A DNA stretch of 64,000 bases from Microbacterium festucae. Its GTDB lineage: Bacteria > Actinomycetota > Actinomycetes > Actinomycetales > Microbacteriaceae. Where the stretch lies: NCBI RefSeq assembly GCF_025421715.1, contig NZ_JAOEFC010000002.1:186001-250000 (forward strand). Direction: 5' to 3'. The notes below the pieces were generated by a model. That model was given only the letters and a program-made list of their open reading frames with translations, was not told the DNA's origin and made no database searches. Numbering within the stretch: position 1 is the first letter of the stretch; each line of letters begins with the position of its first letter. The translations under genes and the position numbers were made by a program. Positions 16,004 to 27,059 of this stretch are shown in pieces.

Positions 16004-17482
16004 ATGTCCGACACCGACCTGCTGGCCCCCACCGTGCTGCGCGTTCTCGATGCCGTCCAGGCGCCCTACCCGGCGCTCCTGGTGGCGGGGGAGCCGCCCC
16101 GACTGTGGGTCGAGCTCGACGAGGGCGCGCCCGCCGCGGTGTGGGACGCCGATCCCGCCGAGCACCTGCTCGCCCCCCTCGATCTGGCGCGCACCGCGCT
16201 CGGCGTGGCTCTCGTCCTCCCGGCCTGCCCGCAGCGTCTGGGCGAACTGGTGCACCGCCGCCTGGCGATCGAGGATGCCGAGGCGGTGACCATCGCCGTC
16301 AGCGTGCTGCGCGGGTGCGTGGCCGCGCTGGCGCGCGCGTGCCCGACCGGCACCTGGTGGGTCACCGACGAGGGCAGACCGGTGCTCGCCGTCGGGGGCA
16401 CGGCGGATGCGGTCGCCGAGGGCGCGGCGCTCGTCGACGCCCTCGCTGTCGGCCGCGCCGGCCCGTTGGGCGACGCGCTCACCGCCACCGCCGGGGCGCT
16501 GAACGAGCCGGCGGGGCTGCGGCGCCGTGTCGACGTGCTCGAGGAGGCGCTGTTCGCGGCCGCCGACCCCGGGCCGCTGCGCGCGGATCCCGTTCCGTTG
16601 CGGGCGCGGGAGCTGGCCACCGCCGCGCTGGTCACCCGGGCCGACCTCGCCGCGCAGGTCGACCCCGGCATCGCCGCACGGGTGGGCGCCGTGGTCGAGG
16701 GCACGATGCGCGCGCTGGCGCAGTGGCGCGACGCGCGCCGGGAGCAGGCGGCGCGGCGCCGCGAACGCGGGCAGGGGAGGCAGGCGAGCACGGCGGGCGT
16801 GCTTCGGGGTGCGGGACGGATGCGGGAGGCGCCGCCGACGCTCGCCGTCGGCACCGAGCGTGCGGTGTCCACGGCAGGCGTCGATGCACCACGCGTCGGT
16901 GCACCACGCGGGGGTGCGGCACGTGGGGGCGGGCGCAAGCCGGTGCTGGTGGGCGCCGTCGTCGCCGCGGGCATCGTGCTGGCCGGGGTCGCGTGGCCGG
17001 CTCCCGCCGACGAGCGCCGGGGCGCCCCCGCCGGGCCGTCGGCGGAGGCGGAGGAGGTCGAGCAGTCGACCGGGGCGACGGCAGCTGGCGGCGGTGCAGA
17101 CGGGCATTCCGCGGCCGACCCCGCGGAGCCTCCCACAGTCGGGGCGGACGGCGGGCAGGACGCCGAGACGGGTGAGGTCTCGCCGCCACCGCCCGCGGCA
17201 CCGTCCGAGGGTGCGCTGGCGGCGGGGACGGCGCTGCTCGCGCAGTTCGCCGCATGCACCGACGACGCGTGTCGGCGCGCGCATCAGGAAGATCCCGGCG
17301 CGGTGCTGCCGGCCGGACCGGCGACCGGCGCCGGCGAGCCGACCGTCGAGCTCGTCGACGAGTACGGGGGCGTGGCGGTGCTGCGGGCCGCCACCGCCGA
17401 TGCCACGCAGTTCGTGGTCATCGTCGATGTCGGGCAGACATGGCTGATCCGCGACGTCTACGACGCCGCGGATCAGCGATGA
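16004..17482 (+). CDS. Unrecognised 492-residue protein with one transmembrane helix
   Basis: I do not recognise this protein. Residues 1 to about 240 form a folded-looking Ala/Leu-rich domain (for example VLRVLDAVQAPYPALLVAG, AVWDADPAEHLLAPLDLARTALG, TWWVTDEGRPVLAVGG). Residues 240-310 are a low-complexity Arg/Gly/Ala linker. A single helix lies at about 312-331 (PVLVGAVVAAGIVLAGVAW). A disordered Pro/Glu/Ala segment follows, then a C-terminal extracytoplasmic domain of about 90 residues with two Cys (AACTDDAC) that could form a disulfide. It resembles the inside-linker-TM-outside layout of receptor kinases, but no kinase motif is seen. GC-rich codon use matches its neighbours. Confidence 0.7.
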   Translation: MSDTDLLAPTVLRVLDAVQAPYPALLVAGEPPRLWVELDEGAPAAVWDADPAEHLLAPLDLARTALGVALVLPACPQRLGELVHRRLAIEDAEAVTIAVSVLRGCVAALARACPTGTWWVTDEGRPVLAVGGTADAVAEGAALVDALAVGRAGPLGDALTATAGALNEPAGLRRRVDVLEEALFAAADPGPLRADPVPLRARELATAALVTRADLAAQVDPGIAARVGAVVEGTMRALAQWRDARREQAARRRERGQGRQASTAGVLRGAGRMREAPPTLAVGTERAVSTAGVDAPRVGAPRGGAARGGGRKPVLVGAVVAAGIVLAGVAWPAPADERRGAPAGPSAEAEEVEQSTGATAAGGGADGHSAADPAEPPTVGADGGQDAETGEVSPPPPAAPSEGALAAGTALLAQFAACTDDACRRAHQEDPGAVLPAGPATGAGEPTVELVDEYGGVAVLRAATADATQFVVIVDVGQTWLIRDVYDAADQR

Positions 17483-17510
17483 GGGGGGTCCGGCACTGCG
17501 GACCGGTCGA

Positions 17511-19259
17511 TCAGATGCCCAGGTCGCCCTCGAACTGCGCCGCCTCGAGGCGGGCCTTCAGCGCGCCCAGGAATCGGGCGGCGTCGGCACCGTCGATGAT
17601 GCGGTGGTCGTAGGAGAGGGCGAGGTACACGTAGGAGCGCACCGCGATCGCATCCTTGCCGTCGACCGAGACCACGCCCGGCTTCTTCACCACGGCGCCG
17701 AGGCCGAGGATCGCCGACTGCGGCAGGAAGACGATGGGCGTGTCGAACAGCGCGCCGCGCGAACCGGTGTTGGTCAGCGTGAACGTGCCGCCGGCCAGCT
17801 CGTCGGGCTTGAGCTTGTTGTCGCGCGTGCGGGCGGCGAGGTCGGCGATGTCACGCGCGAACTGCGCGAGGTTCTTGCCGGCGGCGTCCTTCACCACGGG
17901 GGTGAGCAGGCCGCGCTCGGTGTCGACCGCGATCGAGATGTTCTCGTTCGGCGGGTAGACGATCTCGTCGCCGTCGACCGTGGCGTTGATGATCGGGAAC
18001 GCCTGGAGCGCCTCGACGGCGGCCACGGCGAAGAACGGCAGGAACGACAGCTTGTCGCCGGTCTTCTGCTGGAACTCGCCCTTGACCTTGTCGCGGAACG
18101 ACGACAGCTTCGTGACGTCGACCTCGACGACCGTCGTCAGCTGCGCGGTGGCCTGCATCGAGGCCACGGCACGCTCGGCGATGACCTTGCGCAGACGCGA
18201 CATCTTCTGGGTCGTGCCGCGCAGCGGCGAGACCTCGACGGCCGCCGGAGCGGGCGCGGCAGCAGCGGCGGGCGCGGCGGCGGCGGGAGCCTTGGCGGCC
18301 TCGGCAGCCTTGAGCACGTCCTCCTTGCGGATGCGACCGCCCACGCCGGTGCCGGTCACCGAGGCGAGGTCGACGCCCTGCTGCTGCGCGAGACGGCGCA
18401 CGAGCGGGGTGACGTAGGTGGGGCCGTCATCCGACAGCGACGGCGCGGACGACTCGGCGGCGGGAGCGGCGGCCGGGGCCTCGGCGGCGGGAGCCGGAGC
18501 TTCGGCGGCAGGCGCCTCGGCCGGAGCGGCCGGAGCCTCGGCCGGAGCCTCGGCGGGAGCGGCGGGCGCCTCCGCGGCGGGGGCCGGTGCCTCTTCGGCG
18601 GGAGCGGCGGGAGCCTCGGCGGCGGGCGCGGGGGCACCGGAGCCGACGCGGGCGAGCACGGCGCCGACGGCGACGGTCTCGTCTTCGGCGACGACGATCT
18701 CCTGCAGCACACCGGCGACCGGCGACGGGATCTCGGTGTCGACCTTGTCGGTGGAGATCTCCAGCAGCGGCTCGTCGACGTCGACGTTGTCGCCGACCTG
18801 CTTGAGCCAACGGGTGACGGTGCCCTCGGTCACGCTCTCACCCAGTTCGGGGAGCACGATGTCCTTCGCGTCGCCGGAGGCGGCGGGCGCCTCGGCGGCG
18901 GCGGGCTCGGCGGCGGGGGCTTCGGCAGGCGCGGCCTCGGCGGCGGGCGCCTGCTCGGCTGGGGCCTCGGCGGGCGCGGCTTCGGCCGGCTCGGCGGGGG
19001 CGGCCTCGGCGGGCGCGGCGGAGCCGTCGCCGATCTTCGCCAGGACGGCGCCGACCTCGACGGTCTCGTCTTCCTGCACCAGGATCTCCTCGATGACGCC
19101 CGACACGGGCGACGGGATCTCCGTGTCGACCTTGTCGGTCGAGATCTCGAGCAGGCCCTCGTCGGCCTGGACGGTGTCACCGACCTTCTTGAGCCAGCGG
19201 GTGACCGTTCCCTCGGTGACGCTCTCGCCGAGCGCGGGGAGGACCACGGATGTGCTCAT
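17511..19259 (-). CDS. sucB: 2-oxoacid dehydrogenase E2 (dihydrolipoamide succinyl/acetyltransferase) with two lipoyl domains
   Basis: The protein has 582 residues. Two lipoyl domains (residues 1-80 and 131-208) carry the swinging-arm lysines K43 and K172 in [14 protein letters not shown]. Ala/Pro/Glu-rich linkers follow each. The E1/E3-binding domain is at about 281-318 ([24 protein letters not shown]). The acyltransferase domain runs to the end, with [15 protein letters not shown] carrying H552 and D556. This is the actinobacterial SucB/DlaT type, which in M. tuberculosis serves pyruvate dehydrogenase, so substrate choice is open. GAAGGAG precedes the ATG. A candidate -10 (TAAGCT on the minus strand) in the 57-bp gap after lpdA suggests its own promoter. 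Confidence 0.93.
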   Translation of the reverse strand: MSTSVVLPALGESVTEGTVTRWLKKVGDTVQADEGLLEISTDKVDTEIPSPVSGVIEEILVQEDETVEVGAVLAKIGDGSAAPAEAAPAEPAEAAPAEAPAEQAPAAEAAPAEAPAAEPAAAEAPAASGDAKDIVLPELGESVTEGTVTRWLKQVGDNVDVDEPLLEISTDKVDTEIPSPVAGVLQEIVVAEDETVAVGAVLARVGSGAPAPAAEAPAAPAEEAPAPAAEAPAAPAEAPAEAPAAPAEAPAAEAPAPAAEAPAAAPAAESSAPSLSDDGPTYVTPLVRRLAQQQGVDLASVTGTGVGGRIRKEDVLKAAEAAKAPAAAAPAAAAAPAPAAVEVSPLRGTTQKMSRLRKVIAERAVASMQATAQLTTVVEVDVTKLSSFRDKVKGEFQQKTGDKLSFLPFFAVAAVEALQAFPIINATVDGDEIVYPPNENISIAVDTERGLLTPVVKDAAGKNLAQFARDIADLAARTRDNKLKPDELAGGTFTLTNTGSRGALFDTPIVFLPQSAILGLGAVVKKPGVVSVDGKDAIAVRSYVYLALSYDHRIIDGADAARFLGALKARLEAAQFEGDLGI

Positions 19260-19316
19260 GGGTATGTCTCCTTCAGAAAGTTCGATTCGTGTCTAGCTTA
19301 GTGACCGGTCCGGTCG

Positions 19317-20687
19317 TCAGAGCGCGTGCAGCGGCTTGCCTGCCAGCGCGAGGAATGCTTCGCCGAGCGCTTCGCTCTGCGTGGGGTGGGCGTGGAGGAA
19401 CGGCGCGATGTCTTCCGGGTGGGCTTCCCAGCCGACGGCGAGCTGCCCTTCGGTGATCAGTTCGCCCACGCGATCGCCGAGCAGATGCACCCCGAGGATC
19501 GGTCCGTCGGCGGTGCGCACGACCTTCACCAGGCCGCCGGTGCCGATGATCTCGCTCTTGCCGTTGCCGGCCAGGTTGTACTCGTATGCGACGACCGCGT
19601 CGCCGTGCACCTCGCGGGCCTGGGCCTCGGTGAGGCCGACCGAGGCGGCCTCGGGACTCGAGTAGGTGACGCGGGGGATCGTGGACTCGGGGACGGCGAC
19701 GGGGGAGAGTCCCGCGATCTCCTCGGCGACGAAGATGCCCTGCGCGAACCCGCGGTGGGCCAGCTGCAGACCGGGCACGATGTCGCCGACGGCCCAGACG
19801 TGCGCGGCGGCGGTGCGCAGGCGCTCGTCGACTGTGACGAATCCGCGGTCGAGCACCACGCCGGCCTCTTCGAAGCCCAGACCCGCCGTGGCGGGACCGC
19901 GGCCCACCGCGACCAGCAGCACGTCGGCCTCGAGGGCGGTGCCGTCTTCGAGCGACACCGTCACCCCGGCATCCGTCTGGGTCGCCCCGGCGAAGCGGGA
20001 ACCGAGCCGCGACTGGATGCCGCGCTTGCGGAAGGCCCGCTCCAGACCCTTGCTGAGGGCGATGTCCTCGTTGGGGACGAGGTGGTCGAGCGCCTCGACG
20101 ATCGTGACCTCGGCGCCGAACGAGCGCCACACGCTCGCGAACTCCACGCCGATCACGCCGCCGCCGAGGATGACCGCGTGCTGCGGCACCTCGCCGAGGG
20201 CGAGCGCCTGCTCGCTGGTGAGGATGCGGCCGCCGATCTCGAGGCCGGGGAGCGACCGGCTGTACGACCCGGTGGCGAGCACCACGTCGGTGCCGCGGTA
20301 GAGGTCGTCGCCGACGGCGACGGCGGGACCGTCGACGAGGCGACCCTCGCCGGGGACGACGGTGATCTTGCGTGCGCTGATGAGCCCCTGCAGGCCCTTG
20401 TACTTCTTGGCGACGATGCCCTCGCGGTAGGCGGTGACCCCGGCGACGTCGATGCCGCCGAAGGATGCCGTCACGCCCACGTGCGCGGCGCCGCGCACGT
20501 GCTCGGCGACCTCCGCCGCGTGCAGCAGGGCCTTGGTCGGGATGCAGCCGCGGTGCAGGCACGTGCCGCCGAGCTTGTCCTTCTCGACGAGCGCGACCGA
20601 CTTGCCGAGCTCTGCCGCACGCAGGGCCGCCGCGTAGCCGCCGCTGCCGCCGCCCAGCACCACGAGGTCGAAGTCGTGCTCGGTCAT
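19317..20687 (-). CDS. lpdA: Dihydrolipoyl dehydrogenase (E3)
   Basis: This FAD flavoenzyme reoxidises dihydrolipoamide of the E2 complex with NAD. It has 456 residues. The N-terminal dinucleotide fold is VVLGGGSGGYAAALRAAELG. The redox disulfide is C43/C48 in GGTCLHRGCIPTK. The NAD fold is VILGGGVIGVEFASVW. The FAD motif is VWAVGDIVPG, and the catalytic dyad is H434/E439 in HAHPTQSE. The first four bases overlap the pepA stop (ATGA), so it is translationally coupled to pepA, with E2 next downstream. The arrangement pepA-lpdA-E2 keeps both complex subunits in one transcription direction. Confidence 0.97.
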   Translation of the reverse strand: MTEHDFDLVVLGGGSGGYAAALRAAELGKSVALVEKDKLGGTCLHRGCIPTKALLHAAEVAEHVRGAAHVGVTASFGGIDVAGVTAYREGIVAKKYKGLQGLISARKITVVPGEGRLVDGPAVAVGDDLYRGTDVVLATGSYSRSLPGLEIGGRILTSEQALALGEVPQHAVILGGGVIGVEFASVWRSFGAEVTIVEALDHLVPNEDIALSKGLERAFRKRGIQSRLGSRFAGATQTDAGVTVSLEDGTALEADVLLVAVGRGPATAGLGFEEAGVVLDRGFVTVDERLRTAAAHVWAVGDIVPGLQLAHRGFAQGIFVAEEIAGLSPVAVPESTIPRVTYSSPEAASVGLTEAQAREVHGDAVVAYEYNLAGNGKSEIIGTGGLVKVVRTADGPILGVHLLGDRVGELITEGQLAVGWEAHPEDIAPFLHAHPTQSEALGEAFLALAGKPLHAL

Positions 20688-22153
20688 CGCGCACCTCCCA
20701 CGAAGTCGATGAGCGTGCGCACCGTGGCCGCCGTCGGGCCCTTGTCGACCGCGCCGTAGGCGGCCTTGGTCGTGCCGGAGCCGGCGATGTCGAGGTGCAC
20801 CCACGGGATGCGCGCGGCGTCGGGCTCGTCGGAGACGGTGCCCACGAAGCGGCGCAGGAACAGCCCGGCGAACAGCGAGCCGCCCGACGGGTCGCCGATC
20901 TTCGCGTTCTGCAGGTCGGCGATCTGCGAGTCGAGCTCCTCCTCCATGTGGTCGGGGAGCGGCAGCTGCCAGGCGTCCTCGCCGGCGCGGGCGGCGGCGG
21001 CGAGGTAGGCGGCGACGGTCTCGTCGTCTCCCATCACGCCGGTGTGCCGGTTGCCGAGGGCGACCGAGATCGCCCCGGTGAGGGTCGCGACGTCGACGAT
21101 CACGTCGGGCCGGGTGCGGCTGGCGGCGACCAGGCCGTCGGCGAGCACCAGGCGGCCCTCGGCGTCGGTGTTGAGCACCTCGACGGTGGTGCCGTCGAGG
21201 ATGCGCACGACATCGCCCGGGCGCGTGGCCCGCCCCGAGGGCATGTTGTCGGCGATGCACAGCCAGCCGGTGACGCGCACCGGCAGCGCGAGCTCTGCGG
21301 CGGCGCGCACCACGGCCAGCGCCGTGGCCGCTCCGCACATGTCGTACTTCATGCCGACCATGGATGCCGGCGGCTTCAGCGACAGGCCGCCGGTGTCGAA
21401 CGTGATGCCCTTGCCCACGATCGCGACGTGGCGGGTGGCGCCGGCGGGGGAGTAGTCCACCCGCACGAGGCGCGGCGGGCGGTCCGAGCCCTGTCCGACC
21501 CCGAGGATGCCCCCGAAGCCCTGCGCCTCGAGCTCCTTCTCGTCGAGCACCTCGACCTCGACGGGGAGGCCGGCGACGGCCTCGATGGCGCGCTCGGCGA
21601 AGTCCTGCGGGCCGAGCCACTGGGCGGGGGTGTGCACGAGGTCCTTCACCAGCGCCGCGGCGGCGCCGAGCGCCGTGGCGGCCGCGGCATCCGCCTCGGG
21701 AAGCTGTTCGGGCGCGACGACGATCACGCGCGCGGCGCGGGGCTTGCCGCCGTCGTTCTTCTTGTAGCCGGCGAAGCGGTAGCCGCCGAGCACGGCGCCT
21801 TCGGCGAGGCCGCGCAGGGCGCCTGCGGGCGCGCCGGGGGCGCCGACGGCGATCGCCTCGAAGCCGGTCGTGGTGCGCACCGCCGCGCCGACGGCGTCAC
21901 GCAGGCGGTCGGCGGTGGGCGCAGCGCCCGTGCCGACCACATACAGCGGGAGGGAAGTGACCTGGGGCGCCGACACCCGCAGGGTCTGACCGGGGGCCCC
22001 GGTGAACCCGACGGCGGTGAGCGCCTCGGCCAGCCCGGGCCAGGGGCCGAGCGCGTCGCCGGACTCGTCGGCCGGCGGAAGGGCCAGCAGCAGGGCGTCG
22101 GCTTCGACGTCGGAGAGGGGCGCGGTGGTGGACGACAGCTCCGGATACGGCAT
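20684..22153 (-). CDS. pepA: Leucyl (cytosol) aminopeptidase, M17
   Basis: This two-metal exopeptidase removes N-terminal residues from peptides. It has 489 residues. The M17 signature NTDAEGRLVLADGL is present, along with the catalytic and metal-binding block VGKGITFDTGGLSLKPPASM. DMCGAATAL carries a further conserved Asp. The N-terminal third is the variable macro-like domain. It starts at ATG 22153, divergent from the PAC2 gene with 131 bp between. Its stop overlaps the lpdA start by 4 bp. The pairing of a leucyl aminopeptidase with E2 and E3 genes is shared with mycobacteria (pepB-dlaT). Confidence 0.96.
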   Translation of the reverse strand: MPYPELSSTTAPLSDVEADALLLALPPADESGDALGPWPGLAEALTAVGFTGAPGQTLRVSAPQVTSLPLYVVGTGAAPTADRLRDAVGAAVRTTTGFEAIAVGAPGAPAGALRGLAEGAVLGGYRFAGYKKNDGGKPRAARVIVVAPEQLPEADAAAATALGAAAALVKDLVHTPAQWLGPQDFAERAIEAVAGLPVEVEVLDEKELEAQGFGGILGVGQGSDRPPRLVRVDYSPAGATRHVAIVGKGITFDTGGLSLKPPASMVGMKYDMCGAATALAVVRAAAELALPVRVTGWLCIADNMPSGRATRPGDVVRILDGTTVEVLNTDAEGRLVLADGLVAASRTRPDVIVDVATLTGAISVALGNRHTGVMGDDETVAAYLAAAARAGEDAWQLPLPDHMEEELDSQIADLQNAKIGDPSGGSLFAGLFLRRFVGTVSDEPDAARIPWVHLDIAGSGTTKAAYGAVDKGPTAATVRTLIDFVGGAR

Positions 22154-22284
22154 TGCCCCATCCTTCCACGACGCGCCGCGACCGCGGGGCTGCCACGGCG
22201 AGCTCCGCGCGCGGGCGGCGCCCTGTTCGCTGTCAGCATGACGCCGACGGATCCGCCCTCCGCAGAGGCTCGTAGAGTGAATGC

Positions 22285-23208
22285 ATGCCGCTCTCCGGTC
22301 CGCTTTACGAACGAGTCGCCTCGGCCCCGCCGGTTCCCGCCGGGCTGCCGATGGTCATCGTGCTGACCGGCTTCACGGATGCCGGCGGCGCGGTCGCGCG
22401 GATGCAGGAGTTCTTCCACGAGTCGCTGGAACCGGCGCCCGTGGTGTCGTTCTCCTCCGACGTGCTGCTGGACTACCGCGCCCGTCGCCCGGTGATCAGC
22501 TTCCAGGCCGACCACCTCGCCGAGTACCGCCCCGCACGGCTGGAGCTCTCGCTCGCCCACGACGCGCTGGGCCAGCCCTTCGTGCTGCTGTCGGGCTTCG
22601 AGCCCGACTTCGCCTGGGAGGCGTTCGCCGAGACCGTCGTGGGACTGGCGGAAGGCCTCGAGGTCGCCACCGTCACGTGGGTGCACGCGATCCCGATGCC
22701 CGTGCCGCACACCCGCCCGCTGGGCACCACCGTCAGCGGCACCCGCACCGAGCTGACCGAGGCGCACTCGGTGTGGAAGCCCCGCACCCAGGTGCCCGCC
22801 ACCGTCGGCCACCTGCTCGAGTACCGCTTCGCGCAGGCCGGCGCCGCCGTCGCGGGCTTCGTGCTGCTCGTGCCGCACTACCTGGGCGACACCGAGTACC
22901 CCGCCGCCGCCCTGGCGGGCCTGGACAGCGTGAGCGTGGCGACCGGCCTCGTCTTCGACGTCGACGACGTGCTTGAGGAGAACCGCGCCTACCTCACCAA
23001 GGTCGACGATCAGGTGGGGGCCAGCGAAGAGCTCACCACGATGCTGCAGGGACTCGAGGCCCGCTACGACGCCTATATGGCCGGCTCCACCCTGGGGCAG
23101 CCCATCATCCACGCCGGCGACCTTCCCAGCGCCGACGAACTGGCCGCCGAGCTGGAACGCTTCCTCGCCGACCGCCGCTCCGACGACGACCGTCGCGGCC
23201 GGATCTGA
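22285..23208 (+). CDS. PAC2 family protein
   Basis: The protein has 307 residues. The PAC2 superfamily relates to proteasome-assembly chaperone 2 of eukaryotes; in actinobacteria the role is unknown. Conserved pieces are [51 protein letters not shown] and [19 protein letters not shown]. Many actinobacterial lineages carry this family near sigA or the proteasome genes; no proteasome gene is present here. ATG at 22285 follows TAGAGT (22273-22278) by 6 nt with no ribosome site, a clear leaderless candidate. Confidence 0.9.
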   Translation: MPLSGPLYERVASAPPVPAGLPMVIVLTGFTDAGGAVARMQEFFHESLEPAPVVSFSSDVLLDYRARRPVISFQADHLAEYRPARLELSLAHDALGQPFVLLSGFEPDFAWEAFAETVVGLAEGLEVATVTWVHAIPMPVPHTRPLGTTVSGTRTELTEAHSVWKPRTQVPATVGHLLEYRFAQAGAAVAGFVLLVPHYLGDTEYPAAALAGLDSVSVATGLVFDVDDVLEENRAYLTKVDDQVGASEELTTMLQGLEARYDAYMAGSTLGQPIIHAGDLPSADELAAELERFLADRRSDDDRRGRI

Positions 23209-23414
23209 CGCCCGCAGAGGGAATGTCGGGGGCGCCGGGGGCGTTTGAGTCGACTACGGGCAGGACACGCGCCGGAACCGGCGATGATGTGTGCGAGAAT
23301 GGACGTTCCGACCCGTTGTCAACCCCGAGATCGCCGCGAGAGCGTCGTTCGGGACTTGACAAGGGTCTTACTCCTGTCCGCGAACCCGGCGAGAGTGCCG
23401 GTGAAAGGCGAACC

Positions 23415-24781
<1,367 letters not shown>

Positions 24782-24785
<4 letters not shown>

Positions 24786-25477
24786 ACCCCGCGCCCAACG
24801 AGGGCAAGTCCCTCGAGGCGGTCGTCGACGGGCAGACGTACGCGCGGATCCCGATCCGCACCCGCGTCGTCATGCCCGGCGACGACCTCGACGCGTTCGT
24901 CGCCGAGTACGCCAAAGACCAGCTCCAGCCCGGTGACCTGCTGTTCGTCACCGAGAAGATCGTCGCGATCACGCAGGGTCGGTCCTACCTCGTGGCCGAC
25001 ATCCACCCGCGCCGGCTGGCGCGCTTCCTGTCGCGCTACGTCGTGAAGACGTCCTACGGCATCGGCCTGGGCATGCCCGAGACGATGGAGATGGCGATCC
25101 GGGAGTGCGGGACGCCCCGCATCCTGTTCGCCGCCGCCGTCGCCGCGGTCACCAAGCTCTTCGGCCGCCGCGGTGACTTCTACCGCATCGCGGGCGACAA
25201 GGCGCGCTCGATCGACGGTCCGACCCGGCACACCATCCCGCCCTACAACAAGGCGGTCGTGCTGGGTCCGAAGGATCCCGCGAAGGTGGCGGCGCGCCTG
25301 AAGGCGCAGCTGCAGGCCGACGTGGCCGTCGTCGACATCAACGACATCGGCGGCAACATCCTCGGCTCGACGCTCGATCGTGCCGGCGAGGCGCGGCTCG
25401 TGCGCATCCTGCACGACAACCCGCTCGGTCAGCAGCACCAGTCCACGCCGCTGGGCATCATCCGCCCCGTCGGCTGA
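24782..25477 (+). CDS. Coenzyme F420-0:L-glutamate ligase-like (CofE domain) protein
   Basis: The protein has 231 residues. CofE proteins add glutamate to an acceptor carboxyl by a GTP-dependent amide bond. The segment [46 protein letters not shown] is the standard CofE opening, and [16 protein letters not shown] holds the conserved Asp/Asn metal-site region. It lacks a fused FMN-reductase domain, and no other F420 gene (fbiA, fbiB, fbiC) is in the window, so F420 may not be its acceptor. The ATG overlaps the sigA stop (ATGA), coupling it to the primary sigma factor. A hairpin terminator follows. A possible partner is the convergent ATP-grasp gene. Confidence 0.82.
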
Positions 25478-25500
25478 CAACGGCGCGCACAGCGCACACG

Positions 25501-25536
25501 AAGCGGCGGTGGGTCAGTCCAGACCCATCGCCGCTT
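25501..25536 (+). terminator. Hairpin terminator of the sigA-CofE transcript, running into the ATP-grasp coding end
   Basis: A 15-bp stem (25501-25515 and 25522-25536, one G-U pair) encloses the loop AGTCCA. The right arm lies inside the last codons of the convergent ATP-grasp gene (stop at 25514-25516). It could terminate both convergent transcripts. Confidence 0.7.
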
Positions 25537-26539
25537 TGTAGCGCGGCAGGTGGCCGTGGCGCACACCGGTGGCGCTGGGCTTGTTCTCGAACACGCCCGC
25601 GCCCCAGTTGCCCTCCAGCAGCACCGGGCCCCCCGGGCCCATCACGACGTCCCAGCCCACGTAGCGCACCTGCGGCACGACGAGGGCCACCTCGGTCATG
25701 AACGCGGGCAGCTGGTCCATGTGGGGCAGCTGGAAGTCGGCGACCCGCCGACCGCTCTCGGGGTGGGTTTCATAGATCTCGCCGTTGATGTCGTAGCCGT
25801 TGCCCAGCGAGTGCCCGGCCTCGTCGAGGGCGACGTAGAACCCGCCGAACGCACCCTGGTCGCTGACCTGACCGCGCCCGAACTTCTGGGCCATGTTGAT
25901 GATGGCGACGGTGCCGTCGTCGCGGACGAAGGTCGTCACGCGCGTCGTGTTCACGGTGCCGGCGCAGTAGGCGGCCAGGTCGGCGTGCTGCACGATGTTC
26001 TCCTCGAGGAGCACCTCGTCCTTCTCGAGCAGCATCGCGTGGAAGGCGTCCCAGTCTTCGACCTCGGCCGCCTCGTAACGGCGCACGCCGGCGCCGGACT
26101 TGCTCACCGGCACCTTGGCGATGAACGTCGGATGCCGCTGCGCGAACGCCTGCACCTCGGCGGCGTTGCCGGGCACGACCTCCAGCCACTCGCGACGCAG
26201 GAACGCGTCGAAGTCTCGGTTGAAGGCCACCTTGTGGTGGAAGCGGTGCACGTGGGCGGGGTCGTCGAAGCGGTGGGAGAACTCCATCGCGAGCGGGCTC
26301 GTGACCCAGGTGGCCCGCTCGGCACGCGTGAGGATGGCGAAGTCGAACTCGATGTAGTCGTTGAAGCCCACGCGGTGCCGCGCCGCCGACCACAGCATGT
26401 CGGCGACCACGAGCGGGTAGCTCTTGCCGTGGATGCGGGCGGTCTTGCGCGCGCGGTCGGTGACCGCCTTCACGTCGATGCGGACCGCGCGTCGTCCGAG
26501 GACGCGGAGGCGGTGCAGCGGGGAGAGGCGAGGCGACAT
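25514..26539 (-). CDS. ATP-grasp protein of the sugar-transfer-associated type (ATPgrasp_ST-like)
   Basis: The protein has 341 residues and is a predicted ATP-dependent carboxylate-amine/thiol ligase. The family hallmarks visible are GFNDYIEFDFAILT, the KVAFNRDFDAFLRREWLEV block, FIAKVPVSKSGAGVRRY (ATP-binding lysine and glycine loop), EENIVQHADLAAYCAGTVNTTRVTTFV, GGFYVALDEAGHSLGNGYD and the metal-binding GWDVVMGPGGPVLLEGNWGAG. Members often lie in polysaccharide loci; here it stands alone, convergent with the CofE-like gene. Both proteins would form amide-type bonds, so a shared pathway is conceivable. The ATG at 26539 follows GGAGGACTC. The acceptor substrate is unknown. Confidence 0.82.
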   Translation of the reverse strand: MSPRLSPLHRLRVLGRRAVRIDVKAVTDRARKTARIHGKSYPLVVADMLWSAARHRVGFNDYIEFDFAILTRAERATWVTSPLAMEFSHRFDDPAHVHRFHHKVAFNRDFDAFLRREWLEVVPGNAAEVQAFAQRHPTFIAKVPVSKSGAGVRRYEAAEVEDWDAFHAMLLEKDEVLLEENIVQHADLAAYCAGTVNTTRVTTFVRDDGTVAIINMAQKFGRGQVSDQGAFGGFYVALDEAGHSLGNGYDINGEIYETHPESGRRVADFQLPHMDQLPAFMTEVALVVPQVRYVGWDVVMGPGGPVLLEGNWGAGVFENKPSATGVRHGHLPRYKAAMGLD

Positions 26540-26640
26540 GGAAGAGTCCTCCAGGGGGATCGGTACCGAGCCAGTCTAGGTTCGACGGGCGGGTGCCGAC
26601 GCCTCCGGAGGACTCTCCGAAACGGTGGGGCCGGTGCGGG

Positions 26641-26853
26641 TCAGGAGCTCAGACGCGCGGTCTCGTCGTGCCACGAGGTGGCGACGGCGCGCAGCTTCTC
26701 TTCGTACTTGCGGCCGTGGTGGGCGCAGAACAGCAGTTCCGATCCGTTGACCTCGGCGGCGATGTAGGCCTGGGCGCCGCAGGAGTCGCAGCGATCTGCG
26801 GCCGTCAGGCGGAACTCGAGGACGGCGGGCTCTGCGGTGGTCGACATGCTCAT
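26641..26853 (-). CDS. Small zinc-binding-type protein (DUF7455)
   Basis: The protein has 70 residues. The core is DRCDSCGAQAYIAAEVNGSELLFCAHHGRKYEEKL, with CxxC and CxHH likely to bind one zinc, as in the DUF7455 family common next to actinobacterial topoisomerase IV genes. The ATG at 26853 was preferred over 26847 because GAGGAGG lies 9 nt before it. It is divergent from parE, with a 206-bp intergenic region. The function is unknown; a nucleic-acid- or protein-binding role is possible by analogy with other small ribbons. Confidence 0.82.
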   Translation of the reverse strand: MSMSTTAEPAVLEFRLTAADRCDSCGAQAYIAAEVNGSELLFCAHHGRKYEEKLRAVATSWHDETARLSS

Positions 26854-27059
26854 TTTCGGGTGCCTCCTCGTGCGTGTGGATCCGGTGCGGTGTCCTTGCA
26901 ATACAACCATGTGGTGGCGCCCACAATGCCCGGCGGCGGTGACATTTCGCTGTGCGCGTACGGCGTTTCCCTCCGTGGCCGCGGGGGAGGAGCGGGGTTG
27001 CGGTCGCGCGCGTGTGTCGCCGGGGCCGGTGTCGGCACCCGCGGCTACGCTGGAGGATT

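Noticed and set aside
23223..23414. Longer N-terminus for sigA from ATG 23223
   Set aside because: The extra 64 residues look unlike sigma factors and cover the likely promoter region; GTG 23415 has a purine-rich ribosome site.
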